Source: Sphingomonas pseudosanguinis
GTDB taxonomy: Bacteria; Pseudomonadota; Alphaproteobacteria; Sphingomonadales; Sphingomonadaceae
DNA: 64,000 bases
Assembly (NCBI RefSeq): GCF_014196255.1
Contig: NZ_JACIDH010000003.1
Coordinates: 124,001 to 188,000, forward strand
Direction: 5' to 3'
Positions within the stretch are counted from its first letter, which is position 1, and every line of letters starts with the position of its first letter. Made by a program: the position numbers and the translations under genes. Of this stretch, positions 25,129 to 33,749 are shown piece after piece. The notes beneath the pieces were generated by a model. It worked only from the letters and a program-made list of their open reading frames with translations, searched no databases and had not been told where the DNA came from.

Positions 25129-25974
25129 TCAGGCCGCCGCGACGAAGCGCTGCTGCTGCTCGCCCAGCTTGTCGATGCCCAGCCGCACCGTCTGGCCGGC
25201 GCGCAGGAAGACCGGCGGCTTATAGCCCATGCCCACGCCCTTGGGCGTGCCGGTGGTGATGATGTCGCCCGGCTCCAGCGTGCAAAACTGGCTGACATAG
25301 GACACGATCTCGGCGACCGTGAAGATCATGTCGGAGGTGTTGCCGTCCTGATGCCGATGGCCGTCCACTTCCAGCCACAGGCGCAGGTCCTGCGGATCGC
25401 CCACCTCGTCGGCGGTGACCAGCCAGGGGCCGGTCGGACCGAAGGTGTCGCAGCCCTTGCCCTTGTCCCAAGTGCCGCCACGCTCCAGCTGATAGGCGCG
25501 CTCGCTGACGTCGTGGACGACGCAATAGCCGGCGACATGGGCCAGCGCGTCGGCCTGTTCGACATAACGCGCGCGGGTGCCGATCACGACGCCCAGCTCG
25601 ACCTCCCAATCGGTCTTTTCCGAGCCCCGCGGAATCTCGACATCGTCATTGGGGCCGACGATCGCGCTCGACCATTTGCCGAAGACGACGGGTTCGGCCG
25701 GGATCGGCAGATTGCTCTCGGCGGCATGGTCGCGGTAGTTCAGGCCGATACAGACGAACTTGCCCGGCCGGGGGATGCACGAACCCAGACGCGGCTCGCC
25801 CTCGACGACCGGCAGGCTGGCGGGATCGAGCGCGGCGATCTCGGCCAGGCCCTCGGGCGACAGCCGCGCGCCGGTCAGGTCACCCAGCGCCTCGGGCAGC
25901 GCACGGATTCGGCCATCGGCATCGAGAAGCCCTGCGCGTTCCTGTCCCGGTTGACCATAACGAAGCAGCTTCAT
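25129..25974 (-). CDS. fumarylacetoacetate-hydrolase family, likely 2,4-diketo-3-deoxy-L-fuconate hydrolase
   Basis: The 281-residue product has the FAH-fold metal site: KFVCIGLNYRDHAAES, PVVFGKWSSAIVGPND, KTDWEVELGVVIG (two Glu ligands) and GYCVVHDVSERAYQ (Asp). It closes with TLEPGDIITTGTPKGVGMG. Close relatives hydrolyse 2,4-diketo-3-deoxy sugar acids: the fuconate enzyme of X. campestris, giving pyruvate and L-lactate, and the rhamnonate enzyme (LRA6) of Sphingomonas. In this operon it is the last enzyme of the pathway. It is the first gene of the minus-strand fucose run. Confidence 0.87.
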   Translation of the reverse strand: MKLLRYGQPGQERAGLLDADGRIRALPEALGDLTGARLSPEGLAEIAALDPASLPVVEGEPRLGSCIPRPGKFVCIGLNYRDHAAESNLPIPAEPVVFGKWSSAIVGPNDDVEIPRGSEKTDWEVELGVVIGTRARYVEQADALAHVAGYCVVHDVSERAYQLERGGTWDKGKGCDTFGPTGPWLVTADEVGDPQDLRLWLEVDGHRHQDGNTSDMIFTVAEIVSYVSQFCTLEPGDIITTGTPKGVGMGYKPPVFLRAGQTVRLGIDKLGEQQQRFVAAA

Positions 25975-26079
25975 CGATTCGGACTCCTCGGATCGCGGGC
26001 GCCGGTCGCGCCCCGTTACCCGTCCTCCTTATCGGGGCAGCTGCCACGCTGTCACTTGCAAATATGATCGCGCACTTTC

Positions 26080-26820
26080 TCATGCATGGCCGCGCGCAGA
26101 CTCGCCGAGCAGCGAGAAGAAGCGCCGGGCGACCTGGCAATGCGCGACGTCCCATTCGGGATGCCATTGCACCGCCAGCACATCGGCGCCGCAGCCCGGC
26201 GCCCGAAACCCTTCGATCAGCCCGTCCTCGCTGTCGCGCGCCTCGACCACCAGGCCATAGCCGAGCCGGTCGATCCCCTGCTGATGCACCGAGTTCACCT
26301 CGACCCGGCGATACCCGCCCTGCCCCGCCAGCCGGCCACCGGGGGTGAGGTCGACCGGGTGATGATGGCCGAACAGCGACTCGTAATCCTCGTCCCACGA
26401 CCCGCGATGATGGCGCGGCAGGCCCCCCAGGCAGGTTAGCGAGCCGCCGAACAGCACGTTGATCTCCTGCATCCCCCGGCAGATGCCATAGACCGGCTTG
26501 CCACGCTCGATCATCTTGCCGCCCAGCGACAGCGCGACGGCATCGCGCTCGGGGTCGCTGACGCACGGCGCTGCGGCATCGGTGTCGCCATATTGCGCCG
26601 GGGCGACATGCGAGCGGCCGCCGGTCAGCAACAGCCCGTCGAGCATGTCGGCCATGCTGGCGGGATCGACTGCCTCGCGCACGGCGGGCACGATCACGAC
26701 ATTGGCGCCGCACAGTTTGACCAGCGGTTCGATGAAACGCGTCGCCACCGCCTGGATCGGGCGGCCGGCGACCTCATTGCCGCACATCAGACCGATGACG
26801 GGCTTGCGCACAGGGGTCAT
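26080..26820 (-). CDS. class I glutamine-amidotransferase-like hydrolase (PuuD family)
   Basis: The 246-residue product has the peptidase C26 pattern: KPVIGLMCGN, DGLLLTGGRSHVAPAQYG, VYGICRGMQEINVLFGGSL with the nucleophile Cys, VNSVHQQGIDRLG and AVQWHPEWD with the His and Glu. The family hydrolyses gamma-glutamyl amides such as gamma-glutamyl-GABA. Its ATG overlaps the stop of the serine acetyltransferase gene by four bases, so the two are co-translated. A link to glutathione or gamma-glutamyl-cysteine turnover would explain the pairing, but this is conjecture. Confidence 0.85.
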   Translation of the reverse strand: MTPVRKPVIGLMCGNEVAGRPIQAVATRFIEPLVKLCGANVVIVPAVREAVDPASMADMLDGLLLTGGRSHVAPAQYGDTDAAAPCVSDPERDAVALSLGGKMIERGKPVYGICRGMQEINVLFGGSLTCLGGLPRHHRGSWDEDYESLFGHHHPVDLTPGGRLAGQGGYRRVEVNSVHQQGIDRLGYGLVVEARDSEDGLIEGFRAPGCGADVLAVQWHPEWDVAHCQVARRFFSLLGESARGHA

Positions 26821-27794
26821 GCGGTCATCTCCAGTTCCTGGCGCAGCGCCCGCGCATCGGCACGGGGGAGCGCCCGAGCCTCGGGCTGCACCAGGACGCT
26901 GTCGGGCTCGACATCGGCCAGCAGCCAGACATTGCCGCCGATCACCGACCGCGCGCCGATCGTCACCCGGCCGAGAATGGTCGCGCCGGCATAGATGATG
27001 ACATCGTCCTCGACGATCGGGTGCCGCGCGAACCGGTCGTGCGGCGACCGGGGCGCGGTGCCCAGCGCCGATCGCGCGCCCAGCGTCACATGCTGATAGA
27101 CACGCACCCGCTCGCCGATGATCGCGGTCTCGCCGATGACGACGCCGGTGCCATGATCGACGAAGAAATGCCGGCCGATCGTCGCGCCCGGATGGATGTC
27201 GATCCCGGTGCGCTCATTGGCGAGTTCGGACATGATCCGCGCGACGATGGGGGCGCCCAGCGCGTTCAGTTCATGCGCGATGCGGTGATGCAGGCTGGCG
27301 ACCGCACCGGGATAGCAGAGCAGGATCTCGTCGACGCTCTGCGCCGCCGGATCGGCCAGGAAGGCGGCCTCGACATCGCTGTCGACCAGATCGCGGATGC
27401 GCGGCAGCGTCGCGCCGAACAGCCGGGCGATCAGCGCGGCCTGCTCAGGCGGAAAGGTCGCATCCGCATCCTTCTGCCAATAGGCCAGCTCCGCGCCGAT
27501 TTCCCGTTCCAGCGCGGTCAGCCCGGCGAGCAGCTTGGCCGCGACGAAGCGATCCTCCTCGGCCGCGCTCCCACGGAAATGGCCCAGCCGGCGGGGATAG
27601 AGCGCGGCGGCGATCAGCGCGACGACATCCTCGACGCCCGAGCGAGACGGAAAGCGTTCGACATCGCGCCCCGCATCCTGCCGCGCGCGCCACGACTGGC
27701 GCGCGACGCGCAGCGCAGAGACGATACCGTCGATCCCCGCCGACCCGGTGGCGGGGCTGTGCTGGTCTGCGATGAACGGCCTGCTCGACATCAT
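26817..27794 (-). CDS. serine O-acetyltransferase (EpsC/CysE-type)
   Basis: Start at MMSSRPFIAD with GGAGG just upstream, giving 325 residues. The N-terminal half is helical (KLLAGLTALEREIGAELAYW, DPAAQSVDEILLCYPGAVASLHHRIAHEL). The C-terminal half is a left-handed beta-helix with hexapeptide repeats (GIDIHPGATIGRHFFVDHGTGVVIGETAIIGERVRVYQHVTLGA). The catalytic His-Asp arrangement fits serine acetyltransferase, the first committed step of cysteine synthesis from serine and acetyl-CoA. No O-acetylserine sulfhydrylase gene is nearby. The 202 bases between it and the divergent fbp gene should hold both promoters. Confidence 0.88.
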   Translation of the reverse strand: MMSSRPFIADQHSPATGSAGIDGIVSALRVARQSWRARQDAGRDVERFPSRSGVEDVVALIAAALYPRRLGHFRGSAAEEDRFVAAKLLAGLTALEREIGAELAYWQKDADATFPPEQAALIARLFGATLPRIRDLVDSDVEAAFLADPAAQSVDEILLCYPGAVASLHHRIAHELNALGAPIVARIMSELANERTGIDIHPGATIGRHFFVDHGTGVVIGETAIIGERVRVYQHVTLGARSALGTAPRSPHDRFARHPIVEDDVIIYAGATILGRVTIGARSVIGGNVWLLADVEPDSVLVQPEARALPRADARALRQELEMTA

Positions 27795-27996
27795 GATCCT
27801 CCGAGCCTCATCATATCCCATCGTCGCCATAGGATATAACAGATTTGCTACGTCCCGATAAAGCGCCTCCATTGCTTAACCCATGGTTGCGCACGCCGCC
27901 GGGCACGGGCAAGGACCATCCGCCACCATGGTTCGGCCCAGCGGGAGGGAGACCGCGGGGTCGATCGTCGCCGTCCTTTCCCGGAGCCTTCCGACG

Positions 27997-29016
27997 ATGC
28001 CCACCCCGCGCCAGACCACGCTGACCCGGTTCCTGATCGAGCAGCAGCGCCGATCCGAAGAGACCTGCCCCCCCGAACTCCGCCTGCTGATCGAAACCGT
28101 CGCGCGCGCGTGCAAGGCGGTGAACCAGGCGATCTCCAAGGGCGCGCTGGGCGATGTGCTGGGCTCGCTGGGCAGCGAGAATGTGCAGGGCGAGGTCCAG
28201 AAGAAGCTGGACGTGATCGCCAATGACCTGCTGCTCGACGCCAATGAATGGGGCGGGCATCTGGCGGCGATGGCGTCGGAGGAGATGGAGACGATCCACC
28301 GCATCCCCAACCGCTTCCCACGCGGCGAATATCTGCTGCTGTTCGATCCCATCGACGGGTCGAGCAATGTCGATGTCGACCTGTCGGTCGGCACCATCTT
28401 CTCGGTCCTGCGCGCGCCCGAGGATTGCGCGGGCCGCGAAGTGACCGAGGCCGATTTCCTGCAACCGGGCCGCGCGCAGGTGGCGGCGGGCTATGCCATT
28501 TACGGGCCGCAGACGCTGCTGGTCCTGACGGTCGGCGACGGCGTCTATGAATTCACGCTCGACCGCGAGATCGGATCGTGGCGGCTGACCGACGGGCCGA
28601 TGCGGATACCGTCGGGCAATCGCGAATTCGCGATCAACATGGCGCGCCGCCGCCAATGGTCGCCCGGTATCGCCCGCTATATCGAGGAGCGCATCCTCGG
28701 CACCGAGGGGCCGCTGGGCGAGGATTACAACATGCGCTGGACCGCCTCGATGGTGGCGGACATCCACCGCATCCTGAAGCGCGGCGGCGTGTTCCTCTAT
28801 CCGGGCGACCATCGCGAGACGGGCAAGGCCAAGTTGCGCCTGCTCTATGAGGCCAATCCGATGAGCTTCCTGATCGAACAGGCGGGCGGCGCATCGATCG
28901 ACGGCGCGGAACCGATCATGGACGTGGCCCCCATCGGCCTGCACCAGCGCGTCGGCGTGGTGCTGGGCGATGCCGAGGAGGTGGCGCTGGTCGCGGAATA
29001 TGGACGGACTGGTTAA
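27997..29016 (+). CDS. fbp: class I fructose-1,6-bisphosphatase
   Basis: Start at 27997 ([13 protein letters not shown]) with a GGAG site, giving 339 residues, the normal family length. Signature blocks are [23 protein letters not shown], the metal site [38 protein letters not shown], and [13 protein letters not shown], with [22 protein letters not shown] near the end. It hydrolyses fructose-1,6-bisphosphate in gluconeogenesis, which fits a strain growing on sugar acids and C2/C3 products. The extra 38 codons upstream are not conserved-looking and are excluded. Confidence 0.95.
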   Translation: MPTPRQTTLTRFLIEQQRRSEETCPPELRLLIETVARACKAVNQAISKGALGDVLGSLGSENVQGEVQKKLDVIANDLLLDANEWGGHLAAMASEEMETIHRIPNRFPRGEYLLLFDPIDGSSNVDVDLSVGTIFSVLRAPEDCAGREVTEADFLQPGRAQVAAGYAIYGPQTLLVLTVGDGVYEFTLDREIGSWRLTDGPMRIPSGNREFAINMARRRQWSPGIARYIEERILGTEGPLGEDYNMRWTASMVADIHRILKRGGVFLYPGDHRETGKAKLRLLYEANPMSFLIEQAGGASIDGAEPIMDVAPIGLHQRVGVVLGDAEEVALVAEYGRTG

Positions 29017-29046
29017 GGGCTGAACGACGCTAACGCCGTCCATATT

Positions 29047-29184
29047 CCTCCCCTGTAAGGGGAGGTGGCAGGCCGAAGGCCTGACGGACGGGTGTGGCCG
29101 CTGGCAAGGTAAGACCTTCCTCTCAACCGGTGACACCCCTCCACCATGCTGCGCATGGTCCCCCTCCCCTTGCAGGGGAGGAAT
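29047..29184. repeat. repeat family B copy 3
   Basis: Begins CCTCCCCTGTAAGGGGAGG, then TGGCAGGCCGAAGGCCTGACGG, and closes with CCCCTCCCCTTGCAGGGGAGG. It has the same order as the copies at 9994 and 52797. It lies right after the fbp stop in a 285-base gene-free stretch, followed by a half copy of family C (29258-29283). Nothing else is recognised in that stretch. Confidence 0.75.
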
Positions 29185-29257
29185 GAAATTCGTTTTTAAC
29201 AAGCGCTCTCATGAAGCTTTTCAAGACACGCTCTCCATTCGGCAATTACCCGCCCCC

Positions 29258-29283
29258 GTTCAGCCTGAGCGAAGTCGAAGGCC
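29258..29283. repeat. repeat family C, single half-unit
   Basis: GTTCAGCCTGAGCGAAGTCG and the following bases are identical over 26 bases to the arm at 17613-17638, but no inverted partner follows. The open frame at 29302 begins 18 bases later, so the missing half may have been removed by a rearrangement that brought in the AT-richer sequence. Confidence 0.7.
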
Positions 29284-29301
29284 AAGGGACGCCCCAAGCC
29301 G

Positions 29302-29715
29302 TTGCACAGCCACCCATCCTTCGACCTATATTCGAACCGCTGGCATCAAGATCTTGCGGCTTTCGTAAAATCAGCGGAACGCATCGCCATTCGCGCCAAA
29401 ATCATATCGCTTTCTCGCGACGTTTTTGAAAAGCCATTCGCATATCATGCTTGTCTATCGACTCCTGAAAACAAGACCCATTGGCGCGAACTTTCGAAAA
29501 TTGCCGGTTTATCCGCGATACCTGGTGATCGAACCGGTGACGCGGTAGCGGGTGTTGGCGTTGCCGCACGTCTCAAAAATCATCCCGCGCTGGCGTTTGG
29601 CGCAGCGCTTCTCAATCAATTTTCCGGACAATCTAAAGATTATTACAGCTTCTATGCGGGGAGAATATTGAATGAACTTGCGCTCCGAGGGATTCCCGCA
29701 TCGTCGGTCAAATAA
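29302..29715 (+). CDS. hypothetical protein, AT-richer, possible gene remnant
   Basis: The 137-residue frame opens at a TTG (position 29302) and has no internal ATG. Base composition is clearly lower in GC than the neighbours, and codons are unlike theirs. The C-terminal half has a repeat-free helical look (KTHWRELSKIAGLSAIPGDRTGDAVAGVGVAARL, FGAALLNQFSGQSKDYYSFYAGRILNELALRGIPASS). No domain is recognised. The start abuts a truncated repeat, so the N terminus may be missing. It is one base upstream of a second small gene, suggesting a unit of two. Confidence 0.5.
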   Translation: MHSHPSFDLYSNRWHQDLAAFVKSAERIAIRAKIISLSRDVFEKPFAYHACLSTPENKTHWRELSKIAGLSAIPGDRTGDAVAGVGVAARLKNHPALAFGAALLNQFSGQSKDYYSFYAGRILNELALRGIPASSVK

Positions 29716-29716
29716 G

Positions 29717-29971
29717 ATGATGAGCTTCGCCATCCTGGCTGGCCTGATCATCACGAGTTACGCAGGCTTAAAAACCTTACCCTTGCCAAGCTTTCTATCG
29801 ACCGGCTGGCTCACAGGCTTGGTCCTGATTGCCGGCGGAAGCCTATTCTGCCGATGGAGGGCCAAGATGCTTTTGCCCGATCTGAACAACACCGCGAGTG
29901 TCGGGCGGTTCGCGGTCGGGGTTCTCGTTGCACAAGCCGTTTGCCATGTCGCGGCTATGACCGGGGCCTAA
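29717..29971 (+). CDS. small membrane protein of unknown function
   Basis: The ATG at 29717 follows the previous stop by one base and gives 84 residues (MMSFAILAGLIITSYAG onward). Three hydrophobic stretches are seen, at about 3-18, 27-43 and 62-80, with a basic CRWRAKM loop. It shares the lower GC of the previous gene. An earlier ATG at 29672 would extend it by 15 residues into the upstream frame. No family is recognised. An imported pair such as toxin and immunity protein is one possibility, with no direct evidence. Confidence 0.5.
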   Translation: MMSFAILAGLIITSYAGLKTLPLPSFLSTGWLTGLVLIAGGSLFCRWRAKMLLPDLNNTASVGRFAVGVLVAQAVCHVAAMTGA

Positions 29972-30012
29972 AGTCAGGCCAGATCGGGCTCGGCAAACAG
30001 GCGGCCCGCTCC

Positions 30013-31065
30013 CTATCCCCGCCCCACCGACTCCCGCACCACCAGTTCATGCGGCACCACCCGGTCCTCCACCGCGCGTGACCGTAGCGACGTCAACACC
30101 TGCTCGACCGCGCGGAAGGCCATGTCGCCCACCGGCTGGCGGATGACAGTCAAGGGCGGCCAGAGCCGCGCTGCGATCGCGGTGTCGTCGAAGCCGGTGA
30201 CCGCCAGATCGCGTGGCAGGGACAGCCCCATGCGATGCGCCTCGCCGATCAACCCGGCGGCCATGTCGTCACTACTGCACAGGATCGCGCTAGGCCGGTC
30301 GGGGCGCGACAGCAGGACGCGCGCCGCCGCCGCGCCGCTGGCCGGTTCGAACTCGCCGCGTATCTCCAGCGTCGGATCGATGGCCAAGCCGCTCGCCACC
30401 AGCCCGTCGCGAAAGCCCGCCAGCCGCTCGTCCGCCACCGAGAAGCGCGCCAGCCCCGCGACGAAACCGATCCGGCGATGTCCCTGCCCCGTGACATGCC
30501 GGGTCAGCGCCGCCATCGCCGTCCGATTGTCGATCCGCACCGTCGAAATGTCCGGCAAGGCATGGCCCGTCGCGATCGCCGCCGCCGCGACGCCAAGTTG
30601 CTCGAACAGCCCCGACCCGCTGAGCAGTTCGGCGAAGGGCGGCACCAGGAGCACGCCCGCCGCGCCGCTCTGCACCAGCGCGCGTACCGCCGCCTCGGCC
30701 GCTTCGCGGGTCAGCCCCTCCTCGGCCTGGGCGATAAATTGCAGGCCGCGCGCATTGGTCGCGCGCAGGGCGCCGAGCAACACGGATTCGATGAAGGGCG
30801 TCCGCCGGTCGCTATAGATCAGCCCCAGCGTCGTCGCGCGCGCCTTGGCCAGCCGGCGTGCGGCGATATTGGGGCGGTATCCCAGTTCCTCGACGGCGGC
30901 GAGCACGGCCGCGCGCGTCGCCGGCCCGACCTTGCCGGTGCCGTTGATGACGTTGGACACGGTCATCGCCGACACGCCGGCGCGTTCGCCGACCGCGCGG
31001 ATCGTGACTCCCTCGGGCTTGCGCATGGTCATGACCGGCATGGCGGTAACGGGCTTTTCCGTCAC
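30013..31065 (-). CDS. LacI-family transcriptional regulator
   Basis: Up to 350 residues; a start at MRKPEG (31026) is equally likely. The LacI helix-turn-helix is VTIRAVGERAGVSAMTVSNVINGTGKVGPATRAAVLAAVEELGYRPN, including the hinge region. A periplasmic-binding-protein-like effector domain follows (GLIYSDRRTPFIESVLLGAL, GQGHRRIGFVAG, AILCSSDDMAAGL, LAVTGFDDTAIAARLWPPLTVIRQP). It lies at the end of the minus-strand glycoside-oxidation genes. A perfect LacI-type palindrome at 39046-39059, between the cytochrome c and Gfo/Idh genes, is a likely target. The inducer is presumably a glucoside or keto-sugar. Confidence 0.92.
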   Translation of the reverse strand: MTEKPVTAMPVMTMRKPEGVTIRAVGERAGVSAMTVSNVINGTGKVGPATRAAVLAAVEELGYRPNIAARRLAKARATTLGLIYSDRRTPFIESVLLGALRATNARGLQFIAQAEEGLTREAAEAAVRALVQSGAAGVLLVPPFAELLSGSGLFEQLGVAAAAIATGHALPDISTVRIDNRTAMAALTRHVTGQGHRRIGFVAGLARFSVADERLAGFRDGLVASGLAIDPTLEIRGEFEPASGAAAARVLLSRPDRPSAILCSSDDMAAGLIGEAHRMGLSLPRDLAVTGFDDTAIAARLWPPLTVIRQPVGDMAFRAVEQVLTSLRSRAVEDRVVPHELVVRESVGRG

Positions 31066-31102
31066 CGGCCAGTGCCCGCCATGGACCGGGGAGCCCCGTG
31101 CG

Positions 31103-32785
31103 TCAGACCGCGCCCGCCTTCAGCCCCTTGACCGCATGGTCGACCGCCCGCGCGGTCAGCGCCATGAAGGTCAGCGAGGGGTTCACGCACGAGATCGAGG
31201 CCATCTGCGCGCCATCGGTGACGAACAGGTTGGAAGCGTCATGCGCCTGGCTCCATTTGTTGAGCACCGAGGTGCGCGGGTCCGCGCCCATGCGCGCGCC
31301 GCCCATTTCGTGGATCGCGTCGCCGGGAATATGCTCCTGCTCGCCGCTGGTGACGTTCTTCATCCCCGCCGCGCGCAGCATCGCCTCGCCCTCGCGCCGC
31401 GCGTCCGCCATCATCTTCAGCTCATTGTCGCGGAAGGTGACGTCGAACTTCATCAGCGGCACGCCGAAGCGGTCGACCTTGCTCGGGTGGAGCGAGACGC
31501 GATTGTCCTCGTATGGCAGGCATTCACCGAATGCGCCCATGCTGAACTGCCACGGGCCATAGCGGCGCATGCCGTGCTTCATCTCGGCACCGAAGCCGAC
31601 CGGCTTGGCCGCGTTGCGATAGGCCGATCCCTGATAGCCATAACCCCGCTTGAAGCCGAGGCCCTCGTCGCCCTTCAGATTGCGGAAGCGCGGCACATAG
31701 ACCCCGCCCGGCCGCCGGCCATATTCGATCAGGTCGTCCATGCCGGGGATCTCGCCCGACACGCCGACGCGGAAGATATGGTCCATGACGTAGCGGCCGA
31801 GCGTCCCGCTCGAGTCGAAATGGCTCCGCTCCGAACCGGCCGCGCGCGAGTTCATCAGAATCTGCACCGACGCCATCGACGATGCGCAGACGAAGACCAG
31901 GTTCGCGGTCGCCTGCATCGCCTGACCGGTTTTGGCATCGATATAGCGGACGCCGGTCACCTTCTTCCTGGCCGCATCATAGTCGATGCCGGTCACCACC
32001 GCATCCGACTGCAACGTCAGCCGCCCGGTCGCGCGCGCCGCCGGTAAGGTCACCGCCTGGGTCGAAAAATAGGCGCCGAAGGAACAGCCATTGCCGCACT
32101 GGTTGCGGAACTGGCATTTGGTGCGGTTCTGGTCGGGCTTGTCCTCGGTCATGTTGGACAGGCGGGTATTGATCAGCTTGCGGCCCGGAAACTGGCCCTC
32201 CAGCCGCTCCTTCAGCCATTTTTCCGCGACGTTCATCGGGATCGGCGGCTGGAACTCACTATCGGGCAGATAGGGCAGGTTTTCGCGCGAGCCGGACACG
32301 CCGATATATTTCTCGACATAGGCGTACCAGGGCTCGACATCCTCATATCGGATCGGCCAGTCAGCCGCGACGCCCTCGCGCTTGTTCGCCAGGAAGTCAT
32401 CCGGGCTCCAGCGGAACGACCAGCGTCCCCAGATCAGCGACTTGCCGCCGACCGCGCCGGGCCTGATCCAGTAGAATTTGCTCCCCTCGTCATAGGCATA
32501 GGGGTTCAGCCGGTCGTCATTGTAGAATTTGCGATTGCTTGGTGCGACATAGCCATGCTTGGCGATGAAATAGTCGCTGTCCATCAACGGCTTGGGCATG
32601 ATGTTGCGCGCCGGCACCTCAAAGGCGGGCTTGCCGTCATAGGGATAGCCCTCGCCATGTTCGACCATGACGCCCCGGTCGAGCATCAGGACGCGCAGGC
32701 CCTTTTCGGTCAGTTCCTTGGCGGCGAACCCGCCGCTGATGCCCGACCCGATCACGATCGCGTCGAAACGGTCCGTCGCCGCCAT
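31103..32785 (-). CDS. GMC-family FAD oxidoreductase, likely glycoside 3-dehydrogenase catalytic subunit
   Basis: The 560-residue product has an N-terminal FAD-binding motif (FDAIVIGSGISGGFAAKEL), YWIRPGAVGGKSLIWGRWSFRW, CQFRNQCGNGCSFGAYFSTQ, and the C-terminal GMC catalytic region (IPGDAIHEMGGARMG, ISCVNPSLTFMALTARAVDHAV) with the active-site His and Asn. No signal peptide is visible. Such large subunits usually cross the membrane together with a Tat-exported small subunit, here at 33746-34336. Related complexes oxidise C3 of glucosides and disaccharides and pass electrons to a cytochrome c, as LacA of Caulobacter does for lactose. The context strongly supports that role. Confidence 0.87.
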   Translation of the reverse strand: MAATDRFDAIVIGSGISGGFAAKELTEKGLRVLMLDRGVMVEHGEGYPYDGKPAFEVPARNIMPKPLMDSDYFIAKHGYVAPSNRKFYNDDRLNPYAYDEGSKFYWIRPGAVGGKSLIWGRWSFRWSPDDFLANKREGVAADWPIRYEDVEPWYAYVEKYIGVSGSRENLPYLPDSEFQPPIPMNVAEKWLKERLEGQFPGRKLINTRLSNMTEDKPDQNRTKCQFRNQCGNGCSFGAYFSTQAVTLPAARATGRLTLQSDAVVTGIDYDAARKKVTGVRYIDAKTGQAMQATANLVFVCASSMASVQILMNSRAAGSERSHFDSSGTLGRYVMDHIFRVGVSGEIPGMDDLIEYGRRPGGVYVPRFRNLKGDEGLGFKRGYGYQGSAYRNAAKPVGFGAEMKHGMRRYGPWQFSMGAFGECLPYEDNRVSLHPSKVDRFGVPLMKFDVTFRDNELKMMADARREGEAMLRAAGMKNVTSGEQEHIPGDAIHEMGGARMGADPRTSVLNKWSQAHDASNLFVTDGAQMASISCVNPSLTFMALTARAVDHAVKGLKAGAV

Positions 32786-32823
32786 GGCTGTCCTCCCTAA
32801 TCTCTTATGTCGTTATATTGGTG

Positions 32824-32901
32824 CGTCATTGCGAGCGGAGCGAAGCAATCCAGGGCGTCTTGCCCGCGGCTCTGGATTGCTTCGCCGTGCTCGCAATGAC
32901 G
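32824..32901. repeat. REP-like palindrome (family A) copy 1
   Basis: A 78-bp imperfect palindrome opening CGTCATTGCGAGCGGAGCGA and closing with the reverse, GCTCGCAATGACG. It contains the shared centre CAGGGCGTCTTGCC. A second copy of almost the same length is at 37454-37532. This is the widespread CGTCATTGCGAGC repeat type. It splits the minus-strand run between the GMC gene and the upstream TIM-barrel gene. Confidence 0.8.
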
Positions 32902-32915
32902 GGATGTGGCATGGT

Positions 32916-33749
32916 TTAGAACCGCAACGCCCGCAGCGTCCGGTAGCTGGTCGTGATGTCGGGCAGATAGGGCGCGGGCGCCTGGTCGTTCTCGACATAG
33001 AAATGCTTCACGCCCGCCAGCCCGTTGAGCTTGAAGATCGAGGCGAAGTCGGTCTGGCCCGCGCCCACCGCCGTCATGCTGCCATCGGCACGCGCATCCT
33101 TGACATGATAGGCATAGATGCGCCCGGCCAGCCGCCGGATCAGCGCCTTCACATCCTCGCCCGCGTGCAGCGCCCAATAGAGATCGATCTCCAGCTTCAC
33201 GAGCCTGGGGTCGGTCGCCTTCAGCAGCCGCTCGTACAGGCTGACGCCGCCCGGCTTCACGGTGAACTCGAAATCATGATTGTGATAGGCGAAGCCCAGC
33301 CCTGCCTTCTTCAAGCCTTGCGCAAAGCGGTTGAAATTGGGCAGCGCCGCATTCCATCCCGCCTCGGTGCGATGCTCGTCGGTCATATAGGGCAGGATGA
33401 CGGTGTCCGCGCCCAGCGTCTTGGCCATCGCCACGCTCTGGTCGAACTTGTCGCGCAGGCTTTCATAGGGGACATGGATCGACGGTGCCTTCAGCCCCAG
33501 CCGGTCCTGCGTGCGGCGAAGCATGGCATGGTCCATCGCGTCATAGCCGCCACCGCCATATTCGATCTCGCGATAGCCGATCCTGGCCACCGCCTCGAGC
33601 GTCTTGACCGGATCGGCGGCGAACAGCTCGCGGATCGTATAGAGCTGCAAGCCGATGGGCCCAAGCTGCGCCGCCTGCGCCTCGCCCGGCAGGAACCCGG
33701 CCGCGCCCAGACCCAGCCCGGCGCCGATGAGCGAACGACGATCGATCAT
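32916..33749 (-). CDS. Tat-exported sugar isomerase/epimerase-like TIM-barrel protein
   Basis: The 277-residue product opens MIDRRSLIGAGLGLGAAGF, a twin-arginine-type signal, so it acts in the periplasm. The rest is an AP-endonuclease-2-like TIM barrel: LGPIGLQLYTIRELFAADP, GYREIEYGGGGYDAM, FAYHNHDFEF, LVKLEIDLYWALHAGEDV, IYAYHVKDARADG and HFYVENDQAP, with acidic and His residues for a divalent metal. Exported relatives next to DUF1080 genes have been linked to processing 3-keto sugars (hydratase or isomerase). Its ATG overlaps the stop of the subunit-3 gene, so production is coupled. Confidence 0.83.
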   Translation of the reverse strand: MIDRRSLIGAGLGLGAAGFLPGEAQAAQLGPIGLQLYTIRELFAADPVKTLEAVARIGYREIEYGGGGYDAMDHAMLRRTQDRLGLKAPSIHVPYESLRDKFDQSVAMAKTLGADTVILPYMTDEHRTEAGWNAALPNFNRFAQGLKKAGLGFAYHNHDFEFTVKPGGVSLYERLLKATDPRLVKLEIDLYWALHAGEDVKALIRRLAGRIYAYHVKDARADGSMTAVGAGQTDFASIFKLNGLAGVKHFYVENDQAPAPYLPDITTSYRTLRALRF

